Source: Fimbriimonadaceae bacterium | GTDB taxonomy: Bacteria > Armatimonadota > Fimbriimonadia > Fimbriimonadales > Fimbriimonadaceae | Length of the DNA: 10,468 nt | Assembly: GCA_020849075.1 (NCBI GenBank) | Contig: JADLGZ010000179.1 | Location: 1-10,468 of the forward strand | Direction of reading: 5' to 3' | Shown: piece by piece, positions 6,374 to 10,468 of the stretch | Numbering within the stretch: position 1 is the stretch's first letter | How the letters are laid out: every line of letters begins with the position of its first letter | Program-made: the position numbers and the translations under genes | Notes under the pieces: model-generated | Seen by the model: only the letters and a program-made list of their open reading frames with translations | Databases searched by the model: none | Told to the model about the DNA's origin: nothing

Positions 6374-7264
6374 TCAAGGGTTGAGTTCCAGGACATCTGG
6401 CCGCCATCCGATTCGGGCCAAGACCTCCTGATAGTCCTCAGTAGTCGGTTGTGCCTTGTCAAGGTAGGCGACCAGAGCGGCCTCCATGACGTTTGTTGCG
6501 AATGTCTCCCCTCCTATCACCGGCGTCGTTGTGATGAGGCGCTTAAGACCTGCGCTACGAAAGAACTCAATATCCTTGGCCCGCACGCTCTGAGTGAGAA
6601 TCGTTTTGCCATCCAGCCGATCGGGGGCATAGCGCAAAATGATCAGCGAATCACCACCGATAAACGTACGCTCGGCCCACAGCTTCGGGAACTTTGGCGT
6701 GCGCTTCTCCTGCTTATCCCCCGTCGGATAGAACCACTTAAACGGTAACTTAGTTATGACGGGCAGCAGAATCTTCCCTAGACGGTCCACCGCGCGGTAG
6801 CTCCGTAACGGTATCGGCATCCCGACGCCAAACATCAAGTCGCCGTACACCACGTCAGGGCATACTTCATCAATGGCTTGCGCCATCCCGTAGCGATCTA
6901 CGGCGCTCACGATGAGAGCCTTCTCACGGGGAAAGTCCACCACCTCTTGAAGGAGTTCGATGGCCTTGCGCTCTAAGGTGTGCTTCAAGCCGCCCCCGTC
7001 AACAATCGGCGTTTTGACGCCACTGACACAGGCCGCGATCTCCCGAAAGGTGTACTTGCGATCGCCGGCCACAAGGTAGATATCTGCACCACCCACGCCC
7101 ATCGCGTCCACTTTGCCATCCAGTTCGTGGAACATCTCCGCAAAGCGCTTCATGTCACCATCGGTGCCGATACGCTCAAGCTCAAATTCTTGTCCAAGGA
7201 AGATGAACTGGGACTTCTTGTTGCGCTGGCTACTGCCAAGGCTAACGCTTACGACGCGCTTCAT
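6374..7264 (-). CDS. Conserved protein of the family often labelled 'quinate 5-dehydrogenase'; function uncertain
   Basis: A 296-residue cytosolic protein without signal peptide or membrane segment. I recall this family from Firmicutes, Deinococcus and related groups by its conserved blocks: VSLGSS (7-12), RIGTDGD (31-37), VGGADIYL (57-64), VDGGGLKHTLER (88-99), the VSAVDRYGMAQA region (119-130), YPTGDKQEK (179-187) and TTTPVIGGETFATNVMEA (245-262). Database entries often call it quinate 5-dehydrogenase. I cannot see a clear classic GxGxxG dinucleotide fold or shikimate/quinate dehydrogenase active-site residues, so I would not adopt that activity. Glycine-rich turns and conserved Asp/Thr residues suggest nucleotide or phosphate binding, but this is inference. 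The ATG at 7264 directly follows the ridA stop (TAGATG) with no clear ribosome binding site of its own, so it probably depends on coupling to ridA. The E2 gene follows 67 bases later. Confidence 0.88.
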   Translation of the reverse strand: MKRVVSVSLGSSQRNKKSQFIFLGQEFELERIGTDGDMKRFAEMFHELDGKVDAMGVGGADIYLVAGDRKYTFREIAACVSGVKTPIVDGGGLKHTLERKAIELLQEVVDFPREKALIVSAVDRYGMAQAIDEVCPDVVYGDLMFGVGMPIPLRSYRAVDRLGKILLPVITKLPFKWFYPTGDKQEKRTPKFPKLWAERTFIGGDSLIILRYAPDRLDGKTILTQSVRAKDIEFFRSAGLKRLITTTPVIGGETFATNVMEAALVAYLDKAQPTTEDYQEVLARIGWRPDVLELNP

Positions 7265-7642
7265 CTAGGCGACGGCGACCATTTCGATTTCAATATCCAC
7301 ACCACGAGGCAAGCCGGCGACGGCGAACGTGGCCCGAGCGGGCGGGTTCTCGGGGAAAGCTCGACCGTAGATCTCATTCACCGTGGCAAAGTGATCCATG
7401 CTTGAAAGGAGAATCGTGCTCTTCACCACATTGTGGAAGCCGAGCCCGCTTGCCTTGAGCACTGCATCTAAGTTCGCCATGACCTGCTCGCACTGCTCGG
7501 CGATACTTCCCTGCACCAACTCCCCACACGGGGTCAGGGGGATTTGTCCCGATAGGAATACGAAAGTCCCGGTGGCACGGACTGCTTGGCTGTACGGCCC
7601 GATTGCGGCCGGCGCGTTGGGAGAGGAGATCACTTCTCGCAT
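7265..7642 (-). CDS. ridA: RidA family reactive enamine/imine deaminase
   Basis: A 125-residue RidA/YjgF/UK114 protein. Family members form trimers and hydrolyse reactive enamines/imines such as 2-aminoacrylate, made by PLP enzymes like threonine dehydratase, to ketoacids and ammonia. Visible family features are NAPAAIGPYSQAV near the N-terminus, FLSGQIPL, the PARATF segment whose Arg103 matches the substrate-binding Arg105 of E. coli RidA, and VDIEIEMVAVA at the end with the conserved Glu residues. All key positions are kept, so it should be an active deaminase of the archetypal subgroup. An in-frame TTG at 7669 would add nine residues, but it falls in the T-rich tail of the upstream terminator, and ATG 7642 gives the usual family N-terminus. 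The Shine-Dalgarno is weak (GGGGG about 13 bases upstream). The stop abuts the start of the next gene. Confidence 0.93.
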   Translation of the reverse strand: MREVISSPNAPAAIGPYSQAVRATGTFVFLSGQIPLTPCGELVQGSIAEQCEQVMANLDAVLKASGLGFHNVVKSTILLSSMDHFATVNEIYGRAFPENPPARATFAVAGLPRGVDIEIEMVAVA

Positions 7643-7659
7643 CGCGTGAAGCGTACCCC

Positions 7660-7706
7660 CAGACAACAAAACGCGAACGCCAGCACCTGACAGGCTGGCG
7701 TCCGCG
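7660..7706 (-). terminator. Probable intrinsic terminator after the TPR gene
   Basis: Starting 13 bases beyond the TPR gene stop, arms 7694-7706 and 7672-7684 pair as four G-C base pairs, one A-C mismatch and eight further base pairs, around a nine-base loop (7685-7693). On the minus strand the hairpin is followed by a T-rich tract (TTTTGTTGTCT, about 7660-7670). On the plus strand only TTT follows, so the terminator works mainly for minus-strand transcripts. The mismatch and broken T-run may allow some read-through into ridA. Confidence 0.7.
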
Positions 7707-7719
7707 CTTTAGAAAGTCC

Positions 7720-9207
7720 TTAGCCCTTGTATTGGCTACGCACTCGTTCTAGATTGCGACGTACTTCAGCGTTGTTTGGATCGATGCTAAGCGCCTTCTC
7801 AAACAGCTTGATCGCCTCAGGTCGCTTGTTCATCTTCTCATAAACGATGCCCAGATTGTTGTAGGCCGGAACAAAGTTCGGGTTCGACTTGATCGCCCCT
7901 CGGAAGCTCTCGGCAGCGGCGCTAAACTGCGCATTGCGGTGGTACCACATGCCGACTCCGTTCAATGCTCGCGCATTGGTTGGGTCACTCTTCAGCACAT
8001 AGGCAAAGTGGTAGCGAGCATTATCGTATTCGCCGAGTTGCCATTGGGCCGTTGCTAGATCCAATCGCACGTCGCTTCGATTTGGCTGAGTACGAACGAT
8101 CTCCTTCCAGAGGTCAGCAGCCTGGCGTAGTTGACCATTGCCTAAGTACGCGGCTGCGAGGTTCATTTGTGCGCCTCGATTCTGCTTGTTCAGGTTATAC
8201 AGGCTGGAGAAGCATCGAACTGAGTCAGCGTATTTCTTTTGGCCGTAATAGATCAGACCAAGATTGTTTAGCGTCGCCGCATCATTGCCATCAATCTGCA
8301 AGGCACGACGATAGGAGGACTCGGCCCCACTGAGGTCACCTGCCTGGGTCTGGAGAACGCCTCGGTTGTACCAAAACGCCTTATCCTTGCCCATCAGGCT
8401 CTCTACTTCGCCCATCAAAGCCAAGGCTTCGGTCTTTCGGCCCTTGCGGAGATGAATATCCGCCAAAGCCGCCTTTGATCGCGCATCAGTATCCCCGTCA
8501 CGAATCGCGCGCGATAAGTACTCAAAGGCACGATCATCGTTTGGAATGACGTAGTAAGCGAACCCCGCATTGCGGGCGAATAGTGCGTTGTCCGCCTTGA
8601 TGTCGGACGCCTTGGCATAGGCGGAAGCAGACTTTGCTTTATCTCCTTGCTTGCCATAGGCAGCGCCTAGGTTATTCCAGGCAAATGCATCTCCTGCGTT
8701 GAGGCCAACGGCCTTCTCAAGGGCGACGATGGCATGGCTTGCAGAGCCTGCCTGCAAATGAAGGTTGCCTATGTTGTACCAAGCTTCCTCCATGTCAGGC
8801 TTCAACGAAACGACTTTCTCGTAGGTAGCCAGAGCCTTTGCATTTTGGTTCGTCGAAAGGTAGGCGTTACCCAAGTTAACTTGTACTTCAAGGTCATTGG
8901 GCTTGAGTTGCTGCGCCTTTTCGAGGGGAGCAACGGCCATTGCCGCATGTCCGGCCCGCAGGTGAAGGAATCCGAGCCAAGAATAAGCATCGCCATTGTT
9001 GGCATCGGCCTGAATTGTCTGCTCCAAAAGCGTGATCGCTTCGTCAGTCTTGCCCTCATTATAAAGGTTCGCCGCCGAAATGACCTGAGCATTGGAAGCT
9101 GGAACAGCGATTGGCGGCTGCTGAGCCCATGCAGAGCCGACGATCAGTGTGGCCATTGCGACCGTGGCACCAAGCCTCTTTATCCACTTAGTATTGCAAG
9201 TAATCAT
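7720..9207 (-). CDS. Exported tetratricopeptide (TPR) repeat protein
   Basis: With the start at ATG 9207 the protein has 495 residues and opens with a standard signal peptide: basic KWIKR (7-11), a hydrophobic core (about 12-26) and an AWA-QQ cleavage site near residue 28. An in-frame ATG at 9255 would place 16 polar residues ahead of this signal, so I prefer 9207; an AGGGA lies about 12 bases upstream of it. Almost all of the mature protein, from about 40 to 485, consists of roughly 13 consecutive 34-residue TPR units. Well-formed ones are LEVQVNLGNAYL (106-117), EAWYNIGNLHLQAG (141-154), ATLNNLGLIYYGQ (311-323) and VPAYNNLGIVYEK (446-458), each followed by an EKAL/DP-type second helix. TPR solenoids bind other proteins or peptides; no enzyme domain is present, so it is probably an assembly or scaffold factor in the periplasm or outside. 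The partner is unknown. It lies 57 bases after purL and is followed by a terminator. Confidence 0.9.
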   Translation of the reverse strand: MITCNTKWIKRLGATVAMATLIVGSAWAQQPPIAVPASNAQVISAANLYNEGKTDEAITLLEQTIQADANNGDAYSWLGFLHLRAGHAAMAVAPLEKAQQLKPNDLEVQVNLGNAYLSTNQNAKALATYEKVVSLKPDMEEAWYNIGNLHLQAGSASHAIVALEKAVGLNAGDAFAWNNLGAAYGKQGDKAKSASAYAKASDIKADNALFARNAGFAYYVIPNDDRAFEYLSRAIRDGDTDARSKAALADIHLRKGRKTEALALMGEVESLMGKDKAFWYNRGVLQTQAGDLSGAESSYRRALQIDGNDAATLNNLGLIYYGQKKYADSVRCFSSLYNLNKQNRGAQMNLAAAYLGNGQLRQAADLWKEIVRTQPNRSDVRLDLATAQWQLGEYDNARYHFAYVLKSDPTNARALNGVGMWYHRNAQFSAAAESFRGAIKSNPNFVPAYNNLGIVYEKMNKRPEAIKLFEKALSIDPNNAEVRRNLERVRSQYKG

Positions 9208-9264
9208 GTTTGTTACGTATCCCTGGCATTCGTGGCGCACCGGCGCCGCTCGCATAGAACTCTA

Positions 9265-10468
9265 TTATTGATCAAAAAACGGTCTTTGAAGCGAATATTC
9301 CCACAATTCCCGCAGTTCTACAAGCTTTAGGTCTAAGACGGTTTCAGAAGATGCGCGGATGCTTGACCGCTCAACCCCTGCCCTACCTACAATGTGCCAG
9401 ACCAGACCATTGGACTCGGCCAGCCCCTGCAATTGTTCCGCATCAGCAGGGTTGAATGAGACGAAAGCCACCCCGGGCCACTCTCCAAACAGCCGCCCCG
9501 AATCATTTGTCTTGCTTGGGAAAGGTACTCCCGTCAGATCTATCTCAATCTCTAGTGAACCTGCGAAGGCCATTTCAAGAAGAGCTACAGCTCCTCCTCC
9601 TTCGCTGATGTCGTGTGCCGATCGGAGGAACCGATGCTTTGCACCCTCGTTCAAGAATGCATGGAGGCCCCGTTCCGCCTCGGCATTGGGAGGCTCCGGG
9701 CGCCCCTGTTCGACCCCATGAACAACGGAGAGATACTGGCTGGCTCCAAGTCCGAAATACTGAGTCTCAGCAAACGGAACGCTCACCCATGCGATCGAAT
9801 CTCCACTTCCCGGAGCCATGCCGAGAGCCATCTCGGCATCTTCAACAAGTCCAACCATGCCAATCAACGCCGTTGGTAGAACTTCACCGAGATCACTCTG
9901 ATTATAAAAGCTCACGTTGCCACTAACCACAGGCGTCCCCAAGGCTTCGGCAGCGTCAGCAATTCCTCTCACCGCCTGCTCAAATTGCCAATAGACGTGG
10001 GGTTGCTGGGGCGAACCAAAGTTGAGGCCGTCGGTCACCCCTACCGGTTTCGCGCCAGTGCAGGCCACATTCCGAGCAGCCTCGAGAACTGCATGCTGCC
10101 CCCCGGCATAAGGGTCTAGGTAGGTCCAAAGCGCATTCCCATCCACTTTAACGCTGATACCGGCCTTTGTGCCTCGCGGGGCCAGAACTGCGGCATCCGC
10201 CGCTCCTGGCACAATCTTTGTTTGCGTTTGGACTTGCTGATCATACTGGCGGTATACCCAGCGCTTACTAGCAATATTTGGACTCGCGAGGAGTTTCCTG
10301 AGGGCAAGCAGGTGATCTGCTTCATGTAAGTTGAGTACGTCCAGCTTGGCGCCTTCCCGGAAATACTCGGGCTCCGCGCTATCCTGACGATAGACGGGAC
10401 ACATATCGGCTAGATGATGCGGATCCAAGTCGCATTCTAAAACGTCATGCCGTGTTACCCGAACTCGA
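9265..10468 (-). CDS. purL: Phosphoribosylformylglycinamidine synthase, PurL subunit (C-terminal half, partial)
   Basis: PurL converts FGAR, ATP and glutamine-derived ammonia to FGAM in purine synthesis. The 400 residues seen are the C-terminal half. The frame runs open through the right edge, so the TTG at 10428 is an internal codon, not a start. Numbering from the window edge, motifs are the YDQQVQTQT stretch with PG.ADAAVL (about 75-96), DPYAGGQHAVLEAARNVA (118-135), TDGLNFG (145-151), VVSGNVSFYN (180-189) and AHDISEGG (284-291), the typical AIRS-like ATP/substrate-binding blocks. The C-terminus ends just after this domain with no glutamine amidotransferase domain. It is therefore the small PurL form (about 720-760 residues overall) that works with separate PurS and PurQ. 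The stop is TAA at 9267-9265, within a TTGATCAATAA end. The downstream TPR gene may share its transcript. Confidence 0.95.
   Translation of the reverse strand, partial: RVRVTRHDVLECDLDPHHLADMCPVYRQDSAEPEYFREGAKLDVLNLHEADHLLALRKLLASPNIASKRWVYRQYDQQVQTQTKIVPGAADAAVLAPRGTKAGISVKVDGNALWTYLDPYAGGQHAVLEAARNVACTGAKPVGVTDGLNFGSPQQPHVYWQFEQAVRGIADAAEALGTPVVSGNVSFYNQSDLGEVLPTALIGMVGLVEDAEMALGMAPGSGDSIAWVSVPFAETQYFGLGASQYLSVVHGVEQGRPEPPNAEAERGLHAFLNEGAKHRFLRSAHDISEGGGAVALLEMAFAGSLEIEIDLTGVPFPSKTNDSGRLFGEWPGVAFVSFNPADAEQLQGLAESNGLVWHIVGRAGVERSSIRASSETVLDLKLVELRELWEYSLQRPFFDQ

Noticed and set aside
7643..7669. Alternative longer ridA start at TTG 7669
   Set aside because: The extra residues fall in the T-rich terminator tail and are not part of the RidA family; ATG 7642 gives the usual N-terminus.
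9268..9275. TTGATCAA palindrome at the end of purL as a possible operator or promoter -35 box
   Set aside because: It covers the last purL codons, is only eight bases long, and no matching -10 box is seen at the right spacing on the minus strand.
8734..9330. 198-codon plus-strand open frame opposite the TPR gene and its upstream gap
   Set aside because: The minus strand there encodes clear TPR repeats with a signal peptide; the plus-strand product shows no domain or plausible ribosome binding site.

Overview
The window is ordinary, densely packed bacterial chromosome with two gene clusters that converge near position 5,093. I see no tRNA, rRNA, CRISPR array, insertion sequence, prophage or toxin module. 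Base composition looks moderate in GC and fairly even, with no obvious foreign island. The organism cannot be fixed from the sequence alone. The mix is a short-form (PurS/PurQ-dependent type) PurL, a compact GlnD, a TrkA split over two genes, and a member of the family often labelled 'quinate 5-dehydrogenase'. This suggests a non-proteobacterial soil or wastewater lineage; Armatimonadota (Fimbriimonadia-like) is my tentative guess.

Plus strand, 1-5095: the last 28 codons of an unidentified gene overlap (ATGA) a 513-residue membrane protein of unknown function. That gene in turn overlaps (ATGA) glnD, the PII uridylyltransferase/uridylyl-removing enzyme. After 42 bases come two RCK/TrkA genes joined as TAGATG. 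The first has only the NAD-binding RCK_N half; the second has RCK_N plus RCK_C. Their likely partner is a TrkH/KtrB-type potassium channel encoded elsewhere. The plus-strand set therefore links nitrogen signalling (GlnD), potassium uptake control (TrkA pair) and an uncharacterised membrane protein.

Minus strand, 10468-5092 (read right to left): the C-terminal half of purL (purine synthesis) is followed by a secreted or periplasmic protein made almost wholly of TPR repeats. Next comes a probable intrinsic terminator, then ridA (enamine/imine deaminase), a conserved protein of uncertain function joined to ridA as TAGATG, and the E2 subunit of a 2-oxoacid dehydrogenase complex. The E2 gene stands without E1 or E3 genes beside it. 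The two clusters end in the same palindromic CTAG, which supplies the stop codon of both trkA and the E2 gene.

No clear new system is present. The points most worth checking are the unknown membrane protein translationally coupled to glnD, the degenerate second ACT domain of GlnD, the asymmetric two-gene TrkA, the poorly understood 'quinate dehydrogenase-like' protein, and how ridA is transcribed so close behind a terminator. There is no gene-free stretch longer than about 80 bases.
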